Below the pieces are notes generated by a model, which saw only the letters and a list, made by a program, of their open reading frames with translations, was not told where the DNA came from and searched no databases. The position numbers and the translations under genes were made by a program. Shown piece after piece: positions 31,550-41,336 of a DNA stretch of 64,000 nt. The first letter of the stretch is position 1. Each line of letters starts with the position of its first letter. Source of the stretch: an uncultured Mucilaginibacter sp. (GTDB lineage Bacteria; Bacteroidota; Bacteroidia; Sphingobacteriales; Sphingobacteriaceae). The stretch spans positions 209,283 to 273,282 of the forward strand of contig CAIPFE010000010.1 of assembly GCA_903864275.1 (NCBI GenBank), read 5' to 3'.

Positions 31550-31741
31550 GAAAAAAGGGACATTTTTTTTAAAAATTATGTAACCCGTTTAAATTGTTCG
31601 CCGTATAAGTGATCACGGGTAGAACATTTCCTTTATTATCTGTATTAAGAATACAATTAATGCCGTTTGGGCGGTTAATCGTAAATTCTTTCTGAAATGA
31701 TAAATTATAGGTGATTAAAACAATCAGCGCCATGAATTGCT

Positions 31742-32146
31742 ATGAAAACAATCCTGGTCAGACGTTTTATATTAGCACCATTTATCATCGTTGGTTTCTC
31801 GAACCAATCATTGGCAACGCATACGTTCAATTGGAACAGTAACGGAACAAACCGGGGGCCTATCATCCGGGATATAAACACTACTCCAAATAGCAATACA
31901 ATTTTTTGTACACTGCAGGGTTTCTTTATCACAAACTACACTACAATCACCCATAAAAGCGCAATCCCGCCGATTTATACAACTTCATGTGCGGAAGCAG
32001 CTTGCAGAACTGCAGATATAAATAAAGCAAACTTTGATCATCCGGCCGCTCGGGGACCGGAAATGCCACCATATTATTATTTATTGTTCACTCAAAAGTA
32101 CTCTAACAGACCATGGAAACGTCATCAACCTTATTGCACCGTGTAG
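31742..32146 (+). CDS. Doubtful small ORF with signal-like start, possibly a decayed paralog end
   Basis: 134 codons starting MKTILVRRFILAPFIIVGFSN, which could be a signal peptide ending near SLATH. The rest has no recognisable domain, and the last 34 bases overlap the start of array copy 4 in another frame. The N-terminus has a faint likeness to the copy 4 signal peptide, so it may be the remnant of a lost paralog's 5' end. The 31550-31741 stretch before it shows nothing. Confidence 0.3.
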   Translation: MKTILVRRFILAPFIIVGFSNQSLATHTFNWNSNGTNRGPIIRDINTTPNSNTIFCTLQGFFITNYTTITHKSAIPPIYTTSCAEAACRTADINKANFDHPAARGPEMPPYYYLLFTQKYSNRPWKRHQPYCTV

Positions 32147-35100
32147 TAAAAATAACTATCCTACCTATCATGCTGGTCCTGTTCAGCAACAATGCACATG
32201 CCCAGGCAACTTATTATGATAACTATGCTTTTCGCATACCGTTAACGCTAAACAACGCTTCATTAGGAACTAGTACCGACCAAACAAATTTCGTCGCTTT
32301 GATCAAAGTGACCAGCCCTAATTTTATTTCGGGGGTTTGTTCAGATCAAACCGGGGCGCTCTCATCGTCGATCCCTGCTTTTGCTATTGTCGACAGCGCC
32401 TATTCAACGGCGACCGAATTAAATTACCAGGTTGAAAATTATAACAGCACAACGGGCGTAATTTATATTTGGGTAAAAATCCCAACCTTATACAAAACAG
32501 GGTCAGTAAACGGGGCAAATAAATTATATTGCTATTTTGGCTCAACAAGCCCCTCGGTATCACATACTACCGCATGGCAAAAATTAACATGGAGCAGTGT
32601 TACAGCAACTGCAGGTATTAATTATTCGGGCGTATGGCATTTTAACGAAGACCCATCCGCCGCCGCGCCTCAATTTTCAGATGCAACGGTTAATAATAAT
32701 AACCTTTCTGTTGGAAGCTCGGGTTCAGTAACTCAAAACACGTCCTCTCAAATTGGCAACGGTATAACTTTGGCCGCAACGTCTGTACTTGATATCGGCA
32801 CTACAGGAATGCCAAATACCAATGCCAGCCAATCATTGTCCATTTGGGCGAGTTATCCTTCAGTCCCGGCCACAACGGCAAATTTGATCGTACTCGAGAA
32901 CAGCACCAATCCTGCCCTCACCGGCAATGGCACCCAATTGGGTTGCCTGGTTAATGGCGGAACCACAGATCTGCAAACCTGGCGTTGGGCCAACAGGCTA
33001 ACTCCGCTAGTTAAATATGCTACACCGCCAACCGCCGTTACCTGGCACCATTATGCGTACACTTATGATGCGGCAGCTAATAAAAGCTATTTGTATGTAG
33101 ATGGTGCATTAATGGCCGGACCAACGACAGATTCCGCAAATCCGCCATTTGCCGGCACCGTTGATATGGTCTCTTTCGGGGACTACATCAATAATAATAT
33201 CGGCGGAAGCGGCTTACATACCGTGGGGGGACAAAGTTATACCGGTACGATGGATGAATCGCATGTTATAGGCGCCCTTTTGTCGGCTGATTGGATAAAA
33301 GCCGAATATGTAAACCAGAAAAATCCTGATGCTTTTACAACTTCAGGAGCTATGCAAACCAATTCGGTAAGGGCGTCGGCAGTTGCAGGTTATTTAGTTT
33401 ATACGTGGAAAGGGGTAAGCACCGATATTACCAGCGCCAGCAACTGGAACAATACAACTTCGGGCGTATCGAACGAAGTGCCTGTTAATTCAAATGTTAA
33501 CTGGGTTATACCAGCCGGTTTGGCACATTATCCTGTTTTAACTACCAGCACCGGGGTTTACGGATTAACTATCGCATCAGGCGCATCGATCAATTTGAAT
33601 GGCTATACACTTAGCGTTGGCTGCAACATTTACAACAGCAGCGGCGGGCAATTACTCTATGGCAGTAATAATGCTTCAAAAATTACCTGGAACGGATCAA
33701 TTGCTTCTCAAAATTATTACGGCACCAATATAGCATTAACCGCGCAGGTTGGCGCTATGGAGGTTAATAATTCCTCGGCAGGCACAGTAAGCATTAACGG
33801 GGGCCCGGTCGATATTTTCAGTTTATTAACAATTACAAAAGGCAACCTGGCCATCAGCGCATCGCCCGCAGCATTAACATTAAAAAGCTCGTCGACAGTA
33901 TCAGCAAGCGTAGCTGCAATACCTGCGGCCTATTCCATATCGGGTAATGTAAATGTAGAGCGTTATATAAGCGGCGGAAGCAATAGCTATCGCGGCTACC
34001 GCCTTTTATCTTCGCCCATTTATACGGTCAAATCAGGTTCTAACTATTATTATGATCTGAGTAACCTGGCTTTATATGCGCCAATTACAGGCACGGGCGG
34101 CACAGCCGGGGGCTTAACCAAAACCGGCAACCCCTCTGCGTATTTGTACCGCGATAACGTCCCATTTACGAATGCTACATTTAATACAGGTAATTTCAGG
34201 GGGATCAACAAGATCAATAATTCGCCCCTTTACAATATAGGTGTGGATTTTGACGGAACGTTTAGTTTACATGCAGGTACGGGCGTTATGTTTTTTTACA
34301 GGGGCAATTTAACAAACATCGCCACAAAATATATACTAACTACCAGCGCCGAATCAAATGTTTTTGTCTCAACCGGGACATTAAACCAGCAGGCAGTAAC
34401 GGTAATAAACTGGTATACACAATTGCCAACCCTGCAATATTCAGTCTCTTCGGGGAACCACGTTGGTTATATAGGTTATAATTTGGTCGGCAACCCCTAT
34501 GCAAGTTCAATTGACTGGAACAAGTTTAGCACTACAACATCCACCGCCGGCATATATGGCCCCGGCGTAGGCCCGACAATTTATATCTATAACGAAGTAT
34601 CAAAACATTATGCTACTTATAATGGCAGCTTAGGAATAAATGGCGGCACTAACATTATCCCCAGCGGGCAGGGCTTTTTCGTACAAGCCACCGGCACGGG
34701 CGGTTCGCTGACATTTAATGAAGCTGCAAAAACCAATGCACAGCTTACAGGCCCAACACAAGCAACGGGCAATACTTTATTGCTGGCTGCCAGGGTGGGA
34801 GAGCACAGCGGCCCCCAATATCTGCGTTTGGAATTGGCTATGGATACTATGAATAAGGAAGAAACGATCATCACTTTTAATAATTCTGCAAAGAACAAAT
34901 TTGTTAAAAATGAAGATTCACAGTATTTAGACGGAGGGGGCGAAGTAAGTTTATCAACGATGTCTGCCGATAGTGTTCCGCTGGCTATAAACGCGGTGCC
35001 ATACCCAAAGCTAAATCAAACGGTTATAAAATTAAAGGTGGATGCTGCAGCCAGTGGTGTTTATAATTTGAATATGACCGGGATTAATAATGTGCCCCGA

Positions 35101-35814
35101 TTATTTGATCTATGGCTGATGGATGCCTACAAAAAAGATTCGCTTGAGATGAAACATACGCCATCGTACATGTTCAATGTTATAAAAAGTGATACAAATA
35201 GTTTTGGTGTAAACCGTTTTAGCCTGGTTATCCGCCAAAACCCGGCGCTGGGCTTACATTTGTTGGATTTTACGGCCGCCAGGGGGGCCAACGGCGCACA
35301 AATAGCCTGGAAAACCGAAAACGAACAGAACTACACAAATTTTTCGGTTGAAAAAAGTACCGATGAGGAGTTAACTTTTAATGTTTTGGATGGCTTTGTT
35401 TCAAACTCACTTGGCACCTACAGCATTTTGGATAAAGATCCGCAGCCAGGCGCCAATCGATATCGCTTAAAGCTAATTGATTTAAACGGAACTGTCAGCT
35501 ATTCAAAAGTAGTGACGCTTATGTACGGGAATTTAAGTAATGCCATTACTGTAAATAATATTGCTGTATATCCTAACCCGGCAGCCGGTACTATTAATTT
35601 ATCTATCAATCAAAATACCACCGGGCCGTTAAATAATACTTCTTATGACATTGAGATCATGTCGACAAACGGATCAGTAGTAAGGTCTGCAATTTCTTCA
35701 CAGCCTTCATGGCAAAATAATATTAGTAACTTAATGCCCGGAACGTATATCGTAAAAATTTTTAACAATTATGATAAAAGTGTGGTGGGAAAAAGTAAAT
35801 TTGTAAAACTGTAA
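32113..35814 (+). CDS. Array copy 4, DUF2341/LamG T9SS-secreted protein (intact)
   Basis: 1233 residues and the only array member that looks complete. A signal peptide ends near NNAHAQ (about residue 31). A DUF2341-like domain follows (RIPLTLNNASLG..., FVALIKVTSPNF), then a LamG/concanavalin-like domain (about 170-400; GVWHFNEDPS, TWHHYAYTYDAA), a TSASNWNNT segment (about 435), and the shared module from VERYISGG (about 615) to a T9SS type A sorting domain (IAVYPNPAAGTINLSI to SKFVKL). LamG and DUF2341 domains often bind sugars, so a role in binding surface glycans is possible but not shown. A 76-residue tagged gene follows after 17 bases and is probably cotranscribed. Confidence 0.9.
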   Translation: METSSTLLHRVVKITILPIMLVLFSNNAHAQATYYDNYAFRIPLTLNNASLGTSTDQTNFVALIKVTSPNFISGVCSDQTGALSSSIPAFAIVDSAYSTATELNYQVENYNSTTGVIYIWVKIPTLYKTGSVNGANKLYCYFGSTSPSVSHTTAWQKLTWSSVTATAGINYSGVWHFNEDPSAAAPQFSDATVNNNNLSVGSSGSVTQNTSSQIGNGITLAATSVLDIGTTGMPNTNASQSLSIWASYPSVPATTANLIVLENSTNPALTGNGTQLGCLVNGGTTDLQTWRWANRLTPLVKYATPPTAVTWHHYAYTYDAAANKSYLYVDGALMAGPTTDSANPPFAGTVDMVSFGDYINNNIGGSGLHTVGGQSYTGTMDESHVIGALLSADWIKAEYVNQKNPDAFTTSGAMQTNSVRASAVAGYLVYTWKGVSTDITSASNWNNTTSGVSNEVPVNSNVNWVIPAGLAHYPVLTTSTGVYGLTIASGASINLNGYTLSVGCNIYNSSGGQLLYGSNNASKITWNGSIASQNYYGTNIALTAQVGAMEVNNSSAGTVSINGGPVDIFSLLTITKGNLAISASPAALTLKSSSTVSASVAAIPAAYSISGNVNVERYISGGSNSYRGYRLLSSPIYTVKSGSNYYYDLSNLALYAPITGTGGTAGGLTKTGNPSAYLYRDNVPFTNATFNTGNFRGINKINNSPLYNIGVDFDGTFSLHAGTGVMFFYRGNLTNIATKYILTTSAESNVFVSTGTLNQQAVTVINWYTQLPTLQYSVSSGNHVGYIGYNLVGNPYASSIDWNKFSTTTSTAGIYGPGVGPTIYIYNEVSKHYATYNGSLGINGGTNIIPSGQGFFVQATGTGGSLTFNEAAKTNAQLTGPTQATGNTLLLAARVGEHSGPQYLRLELAMDTMNKEETIITFNNSAKNKFVKNEDSQYLDGGGEVSLSTMSADSVPLAINAVPYPKLNQTVIKLKVDAAASGVYNLNMTGINNVPRLFDLWLMDAYKKDSLEMKHTPSYMFNVIKSDTNSFGVNRFSLVIRQNPALGLHLLDFTAARGANGAQIAWKTENEQNYTNFSVEKSTDEELTFNVLDGFVSNSLGTYSILDKDPQPGANRYRLKLIDLNGTVSYSKVVTLMYGNLSNAITVNNIAVYPNPAAGTINLSINQNTTGPLNNTSYDIEIMSTNGSVVRSAISSQPSWQNNISNLMPGTYIVKIFNNYDKSVVGKSKFVKL

Positions 35815-35831
35815 TCCTAATCTATAGTTCT

Positions 35832-36062
35832 ATGTGGATAAAAATATCCTTTGGTGTATTACTATTACTAATCATCAATGTGGCTGCGGTACACGCACAA
35901 GCGCCCAGTTGCTCCTGCGGCTGCATTGATCCGGATGCTACCTGCCCGCTTGACACCTGGGTTATTGTTTTGGCTGCTGCAGCTTTTATCTTTGCCACTC
36001 TTAAATTGTACCGTAAACAGTCCGCTCAACAACAATATGCTGCCGGTGGCAGGCAGGATTAA
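35832..36062 (+). CDS. Short tagged membrane protein (signal peptide, Cys-rich patch, PLD plus TM tail)
   Basis: 76 residues: signal peptide ending near VHAQA, a cysteine-rich patch CSCGCIDPDATC, then PLDTW, a hydrophobic helix (VIVLAAAAFIFATLKLY) and a basic tail. This layout resembles the short Bacteroidota proteins with a P-(I/L)-D motif plus transmembrane tail that NCBI names PID-CTERM, recalled from memory and not checked. Such tags are thought to be cut by a membrane enzyme, but none is recognisable nearby. It lies 17 bases after array copy 4. Confidence 0.65.
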   Translation: MWIKISFGVLLLLIINVAAVHAQAPSCSCGCIDPDATCPLDTWVIVLAAAAFIFATLKLYRKQSAQQQYAAGGRQD

Positions 36063-36313
36063 CACACTAAAACCGGCAGCCTTCTTAAATGCCGGAAAAC
36101 AATTATAACAGGAAAACAACAATAAATAATAGTTGAATAACTGCCTTTCTACAATCCGTCGTACCGGTCAATAAGCTTAATGATTGGTGATCAAAATGGT
36201 TTGGTTAACTATTTAGCCGATAATACAATATTGGCCTCCCGGTTAAAATTATTTCTATATTTTGGGGTTGGAAGTATTTTGTTAGTTTAGTCCATCACAA
36301 TTCATCTGTATAA

Positions 36314-37624
36314 ATGGAACAACCTGATGCGGGTCCGGCCAAATGGTCAATAAAGGAGAAACTGCTGTTTTGCTTTTCCTTTATTTTTTTTGTTCTTTAT
36401 ATCTTTTTGAATCCTAATCACATCGTCCCTTACACAGATTACCTAAACAAAGTTTACATTCAGCCTTTTGCCGACCTGTTAGCCTGGCTTACTAAAGATA
36501 TACTACATATTGTCAATCCTGCGATCGAATTTTATAATAGCACCCTCGATACGGTTTTTGGTTACCTGGCCCTGCTTTTTATTTTTTTGGTGGCAATTGC
36601 CGGTTCTATAATATGGCTGGTAATTGACAGGAGAGCACCTAATTACCTTAGGCTATATGAAGCCCTGACTATACTTGTCAGATACTACCTGGCTTTTACA
36701 ATGATATCCTATGGTTCCTTTAAAATCATAAAACTTCAGTTCCTTTCGCTTTCACCGGTTATGCTGCTTCAAACTTATGGCAGCACAACACCACGACAAT
36801 TTATGTGGTCATTTGTCGGGTACTCAGCCGGGTATAACTACTTCATCGGCTCCTTTGAATTGATTGCAGGTTTTTTACTGTTTTTCAGGAGAACAAGTAT
36901 GCTGGGCAGTTTGATTGCCCTGGGGATATTAGCCAATGTGACGGTCCTTAATTTTAGTTTTGATATAAATGTAAAGCTGTACACCATTGTTTTAACGATG
37001 ATGGCCTTATTCTTATTATCAAAGCAGATTACCCGGCTGTTTAATTTCTTTTTTCTCGACAAAATTGTTTATCCCTCAGTAGATCCGCCTATCCGCTTCA
37101 AAAAGAAATGGCGAAATACGGCCTTACAGGTATCGAAATATGCGTTTATCCTTTACACTATTGTTTTCGGCCTGCGTGCAAATTATTACCGCTCGCTCCA
37201 GGACCGCGACGGCCCGGTAAAACCACCATTATATGGCATTTATGATGTGACGACCTTTATACGGAATAGGGATACCATTAAACCCCTCACAACAGATGCG
37301 GCCCGCTGGAACAAACTAATTATATCCGCACCAAAAGGTAATGCAAGTATAATGCTCATGGGCGGCAGCTTTAAAACTTTTTTATTCAAAATAGAACCGG
37401 CCAAAAAGAAAATAGGCATGTACACCAAATCAGATACCTCAGATAAATATACATTTACTTATGATCTATCCAAAGACAGTGTACTTGTTATGCGCGGAAA
37501 ATGGCACAAAGATTCCCTGGAAATAAAACTTAAGCAATATGATTTTAATAAATTTCCGCTGATAAATCATCGTTTTCGCTGGATACTCGACCATTATTAC
37601 ATCGTTAGGGACAAAACGCAGTAA
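36314..37624 (+). CDS. Multi-pass membrane protein with C-terminal soluble domain, unknown function
   Basis: 436 residues. About seven or eight hydrophobic helices fill residues 12-300; the part around YLAFTMISYGSFKI and GSFELIAGFLLFFRR has the look of DoxX/MauE-like proteins. The last 130 residues are soluble and rich in Lys and Asp, with strand-like repeats (SIMLMGGSFKTFLFKI, KYTFTYDLSKDSVLVM). Homologs in Bacteroidota are, from memory, annotated as hypothetical or DoxX-like. It stands 250 bases after the tagged gene and is convergent with the DUF4136 lipoprotein gene. No function assigned. Confidence 0.75.
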   Translation: MEQPDAGPAKWSIKEKLLFCFSFIFFVLYIFLNPNHIVPYTDYLNKVYIQPFADLLAWLTKDILHIVNPAIEFYNSTLDTVFGYLALLFIFLVAIAGSIIWLVIDRRAPNYLRLYEALTILVRYYLAFTMISYGSFKIIKLQFLSLSPVMLLQTYGSTTPRQFMWSFVGYSAGYNYFIGSFELIAGFLLFFRRTSMLGSLIALGILANVTVLNFSFDINVKLYTIVLTMMALFLLSKQITRLFNFFFLDKIVYPSVDPPIRFKKKWRNTALQVSKYAFILYTIVFGLRANYYRSLQDRDGPVKPPLYGIYDVTTFIRNRDTIKPLTTDAARWNKLIISAPKGNASIMLMGGSFKTFLFKIEPAKKKIGMYTKSDTSDKYTFTYDLSKDSVLVMRGKWHKDSLEIKLKQYDFNKFPLINHRFRWILDHYYIVRDKTQ

Positions 37625-37790
37625 AACCTCTGTTGGGCTTGAACAGGAGGCAGAAACAAAGCCGAAAAACATTTTGTGATGCTACATTACATTTTTAACA
37701 TCACGATCAACTAACCGGAATGCTGCGGAACATCGTCCCGAAATAATGATCACGTAAAGAAGTGCAGACATCGCTGAAAATTTCGCCGTT

Positions 37791-38429
37791 CTACGATCTC
37801 CTCATTGCTTCCGGCGTAAGCTGTAACTGGTCGAGCACACCATTTACCACTTTTGGCAGGTCATCAATAGTTTTTTGTGGGTTATTATGTACTTCGCCAA
37901 CGCCAAAACCTCTCCAAACAATTTTGCGGGTATGGGTATCTATCAGGTCGATAATTAAAGTGCCTTCTTTATAATGTTCCTTTTCAGCATAGGTGAGGCC
38001 GCCATAATAGGCGAACGGAGGGCCGAAGGCATTATAATAGCCGCGGTATCCCCAGCCTCCCCAGCCACCGCCCCAACCCCAGCCAAAGCCCCATCCGGGT
38101 CCCCAGCCGCCATAGTAAGGCGAGTAATAATTGGTGCGGGAGCCCCTGCCAACTGTAGTGGTATAGGTAATAACAAGGTCGGGGTTACGCTGGCTTAAGC
38201 GCAAACCCTTTAAAACCAGGTCATTCGTAGCGGCGTCCTTGATTTTGGCATCAGCCAGGTCGCCCAACATTTTTTGATCGCCTTTATTTGCCGAAGGCAT
38301 CCATGCGAATGTATGGTAATTGCTTAAATTAGTTTTATTGATGGCTGCAGTGTAATAATTATAGCTTGTACAGCCTGATAAGCCAGCCAGCATCAGTACT
38401 GCAAACGTTAAACAGATTAATCTTTTCAT
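37791..38429 (-). CDS. DUF4136 lipoprotein with a Gly/Trp/Tyr-rich insert
   Basis: 212 residues. The lipoprotein signal MKRLICLTFAVLMLAGLSGC has a lipobox LSGC with Cys20. The mature part matches DUF4136 in form: a 'FAWMP' start, an 'AIKDAATNDLVLKGL'-like helix region, 'PDLVITYTT', and the end 'LIIDLIDTHTRKIVWRGFG'. Between them is an insert of about 45 residues almost entirely Gly, Trp, Tyr and Pro, probably disordered. It is likely anchored in the outer membrane facing the periplasm. Function of the family is unknown. Confidence 0.85.
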   Translation of the reverse strand: MKRLICLTFAVLMLAGLSGCTSYNYYTAAINKTNLSNYHTFAWMPSANKGDQKMLGDLADAKIKDAATNDLVLKGLRLSQRNPDLVITYTTTVGRGSRTNYYSPYYGGWGPGWGFGWGWGGGWGGWGYRGYYNAFGPPFAYYGGLTYAEKEHYKEGTLIIDLIDTHTRKIVWRGFGVGEVHNNPQKTIDDLPKVVNGVLDQLQLTPEAMRRS

Positions 38430-38524
38430 GATAATTTCCCCCCAGGTATTCTCTTAGACAATACGGTTGTCAAAAGGTTTAAGTTGCTAATGTAATTATT
38501 TTTTAAAAGAAATTTAGCGGGGCG

Positions 38525-40174
38525 TTACGATAAATACTTGCCAACGATCGGCATACGGCGGCCCATGCCAAATGCCTTTGATGTTACCCTTAAAATTGGC
38601 GGGGTTTGGTACCTTTTATGCTCGGCAAGGTTGATCAGTCGGATCACCCGGCGCACGGTTTTTTCCTCGTACCCCATTTTTATTATCGCGGCCGACGAGC
38701 ACCTGCCTTCAACATATTCGGCAATTATTTTGTCCAGTATATCATATTCGGGCAATGAATCGGTATCTTTTTGATTGGGCCTCAACTCGGCAGAAGGCGG
38801 TTTTATGATAGAATTTTCAGGGATAATTTCCCTGTCGCGATTAATATGCTTTGCCAGTTCAAAAACCTGGGTCTTGTAAACATCGCCGATCACCGAAAGG
38901 CCGCCGCACATATCGCCATACAGAGTGCCGTAACCAACCGCGGCCTCGCTTTTGTTCGAGGTGTTTAATAAAATATAACCGAATTTGTTGCACATGGCCA
39001 TTAACAATACAGCCCTGCTTCGCGACTGGATGTTCTCTTCGGCAATATTAAATGGCAGGTCTTTAAACTGTGGTTTTAATGTGGCCTCAAAAGCATCAGT
39101 AATATCTTTTATTGCGATGATCTCATGCATGCAGCCCAGGTTTTTTACCAGGTCTTCGGCATCTTTTATAGAATGGTCGCTCGAAAAATGGGAGGGAAGC
39201 AATACCGCCATCACGTTTTCAGGCCCCAAAGCTTCGGCTGCCAGGGCGCATACAACGGCAGAGTCGATTCCGCCTGATAAACCTAAAATGGCCTGTTTAA
39301 AGCCCGATTTGTAAAAGTAATCGCGGATACCTAAAATTACGGCACGGTGGATCAGCTCAATATTGGTTTGCCTTTTTTTCCTTAGTGTAGCGGGATGCGA
39401 AAAAGTAATCGCCGCTTTATCGTCAAGATCATAATAAGCCATGCTTTCCTCAAAATAAGGCATCTCGTCGATCAGTTGGCCGGTATTGTCAAAAACCAAT
39501 GATCCTCCATCAAAGATCAGCTCCGTTTGCGCACCGATATTGTTTACATACAGCAAAGGTAAATTGTATCTTTTGGCGTTATCACTCAAAATTTCAATAC
39601 GCTCCTCATCATGATCATAATCAAAAGGCGAAGCGGCGATATTGATCATCAAATCCGGCTGTTGTTGTATCAGTATATCCATCGGCCGGGTTACATATAA
39701 GGGATTTTCGAAGGTGTTCCACAGGTCTTCGCAGATGGTGAGCGCTATCCGGTGTCCCTTAAATTCGATACAGTTGAACGTGGTAGAGGGTTCAAAATAG
39801 CGGTACTCGTCAAATATATCATAGTTGGGCAGCAGGGCTTTATTGGCAATGCCCTTCACCTTGCCGTTCTCAATAAAGTAAGCCGAATTGTTCAGGTCCT
39901 TGCCTTCGGCCCGGTGATTTGGCGTAGGCAGGCCTATAATACATGCAATATCAGAACACTCAGCCGCAATTTTTTGGGCTGATGTTTCGCAAAGGTCGAT
40001 AAATTCATCAAACTCTAAAAAATCGCGCGAAGGGTAGCCGCAAACGCATAATTCGGCAAAAACCACCAGGTCGGCGCCGTTTTTACGGGCTTTTTGAATA
40101 TGGTCAATGATTTTGGCCGTATTTGATTCAAAGTTTCCGATATGATAATTAAGCTGGGCTAATGCGATCTTCAT
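38525..40174 (-). CDS. nadE: NAD+ synthase, glutamine-hydrolysing
   Basis: Final step of NAD synthesis: amidates nicotinic acid adenine dinucleotide using ammonia taken from glutamine. The N-terminal nitrilase-like amidase domain (1-260) has the triad Glu41 (FAELCVCGYP), Lys112 (NKALLPNYD) and Cys148 (LTICEDLWN). The C-terminal synthetase domain (270-549) has the ATP pyrophosphatase loop SGGIDS at 300-305. At 549 residues it matches the shorter bacterial glutamine-dependent form. It is divergent from gldB across 103 bases; a nadE/gldB pairing is common, as far as I recall, in Bacteroidota. Confidence 0.95.
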   Translation of the reverse strand: MKIALAQLNYHIGNFESNTAKIIDHIQKARKNGADLVVFAELCVCGYPSRDFLEFDEFIDLCETSAQKIAAECSDIACIIGLPTPNHRAEGKDLNNSAYFIENGKVKGIANKALLPNYDIFDEYRYFEPSTTFNCIEFKGHRIALTICEDLWNTFENPLYVTRPMDILIQQQPDLMINIAASPFDYDHDEERIEILSDNAKRYNLPLLYVNNIGAQTELIFDGGSLVFDNTGQLIDEMPYFEESMAYYDLDDKAAITFSHPATLRKKRQTNIELIHRAVILGIRDYFYKSGFKQAILGLSGGIDSAVVCALAAEALGPENVMAVLLPSHFSSDHSIKDAEDLVKNLGCMHEIIAIKDITDAFEATLKPQFKDLPFNIAEENIQSRSRAVLLMAMCNKFGYILLNTSNKSEAAVGYGTLYGDMCGGLSVIGDVYKTQVFELAKHINRDREIIPENSIIKPPSAELRPNQKDTDSLPEYDILDKIIAEYVEGRCSSAAIIKMGYEEKTVRRVIRLINLAEHKRYQTPPILRVTSKAFGMGRRMPIVGKYLS

Positions 40175-40254
40175 TATAATTGTCGATTTTTAGACTGGTT
40201 CCTAAACTAACGCCTGAAATATGCCGTTTAGGGTGTTTAATAAAAATAAAAAAT

Positions 40255-40262
40255 TATTTTTG
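40255..40262 (+). promoter_or_regulatory. -7 element of the gldB promoter
   Basis: TATTTTTG matches the Bacteroidota -7 consensus TAnnTTTG exactly and lies 15 bases before the gldB ATG, giving a very short leader. The -33 box is not clear. Confidence 0.5.
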
Positions 40263-40277
40263 CCCAAAGGATAAAAA

Positions 40278-41336
40278 ATGACCCCCATCAACAAAACAAC
40301 GCAAATTTATTTATTTTTTTTCATCGGCCTGTTACTTACCTCATGCGGGCGTCATAAAAAGGTTGATGTGAGCAATATACCCGTTGATGTTAAGATTGAA
40401 CGGTTTGATAGAGAATTTAACGCGATGGAAACAAAACCCATGGCGCAGCAGGCGGCCTATCTGCAAAAAAAATATGGTGTTTTTTACCATGATGTTATCG
40501 CTATGATTTTGCAGGATGACGATATAAATACCCGGGATACCGCCTATTTTAAATTGCTCCGAAGGGTTTTTGCTACCCGTGATTACAACGACCTTATGCA
40601 TGACGTGGATTCGGTTTACCCTAACATGGACAAAGAAGAGGCGGAATTAACAGATGCGTTCAGGCATATTAAATATTACTTCCCGCAAAAAAAACTGCCA
40701 CAGGTAGTTGCCTATTGTTCCGGCTTTGAGATACAGATACCTGTGGACAACAACTATATTGGTATCGGGCTCGATCTTTTTTTAGGAGGCAACTCAAGGT
40801 TCTATCCTGCGCTTACTGCCGCCTGGCCACGCTATTTATCGCGCAATTTTAACGCCCAGAACATTTGCCCGCGCGTGATCGAAGGCATGGCGAAAGAAGA
40901 TATGTTCCCCGAAAGCGACAGCAGCAAAACGTTTTTATCAAAGATGATCTACAACGGCAAGGTCATGTATTTTATGGACCAGGTGTTGCCTGATGTGCCC
41001 GACACCACCAAAATTGGCTATACCGGCGCACAGTTAAAATGGTGCCAGCAATTTCAATCGAAAATATGGGCTTATTTTTTGGATGAGAACCTGTTGTATG
41101 AAAGCGATTTTCTCAAAATTCAGAAGTTTTTCAACCCAGGGCCCTTTACCTCCGGCCTCGGCGAAAAAAATGAATCGGCCCCAAAGCTTGGGGTTTGGAC
41201 GGGCTGGCAAATTGTAAAGGAGTATATGGAGAAACATCCCGATATTACGCTGCAGCAACTGATGGCCGATAATGATGCGCAGAAGATCTTGAATGAATCG
41301 AAGTATAAGGGGGAGTCCATAGTCGATGGTCGATAG
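40278..41336 (+). CDS. gldB: Gliding motility lipoprotein GldB
   Basis: 352 residues. The signal MTPINKTTQIYLFFFIGLLLTSC has a lipobox with Cys23, so it is a lipoprotein. The body matches the GldB family (early 'VKIERFDREF', later 'IGIGLDLFLGG' and 'GWQIVKEYMEKHP'). GldB is needed for gliding and T9SS function in Flavobacterium johnsoniae and is widespread in non-gliding relatives. The usual partner gldC is not next to it. Odd: the last six residues (SIVDGR) and the stop codon are encoded by a gene-end heptamer repeat, so the natural C-terminus was probably near NESKYK. Confidence 0.9.
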   Translation: MTPINKTTQIYLFFFIGLLLTSCGRHKKVDVSNIPVDVKIERFDREFNAMETKPMAQQAAYLQKKYGVFYHDVIAMILQDDDINTRDTAYFKLLRRVFATRDYNDLMHDVDSVYPNMDKEEAELTDAFRHIKYYFPQKKLPQVVAYCSGFEIQIPVDNNYIGIGLDLFLGGNSRFYPALTAAWPRYLSRNFNAQNICPRVIEGMAKEDMFPESDSSKTFLSKMIYNGKVMYFMDQVLPDVPDTTKIGYTGAQLKWCQQFQSKIWAYFLDENLLYESDFLKIQKFFNPGPFTSGLGEKNESAPKLGVWTGWQIVKEYMEKHPDITLQQLMADNDAQKILNESKYKGESIVDGR

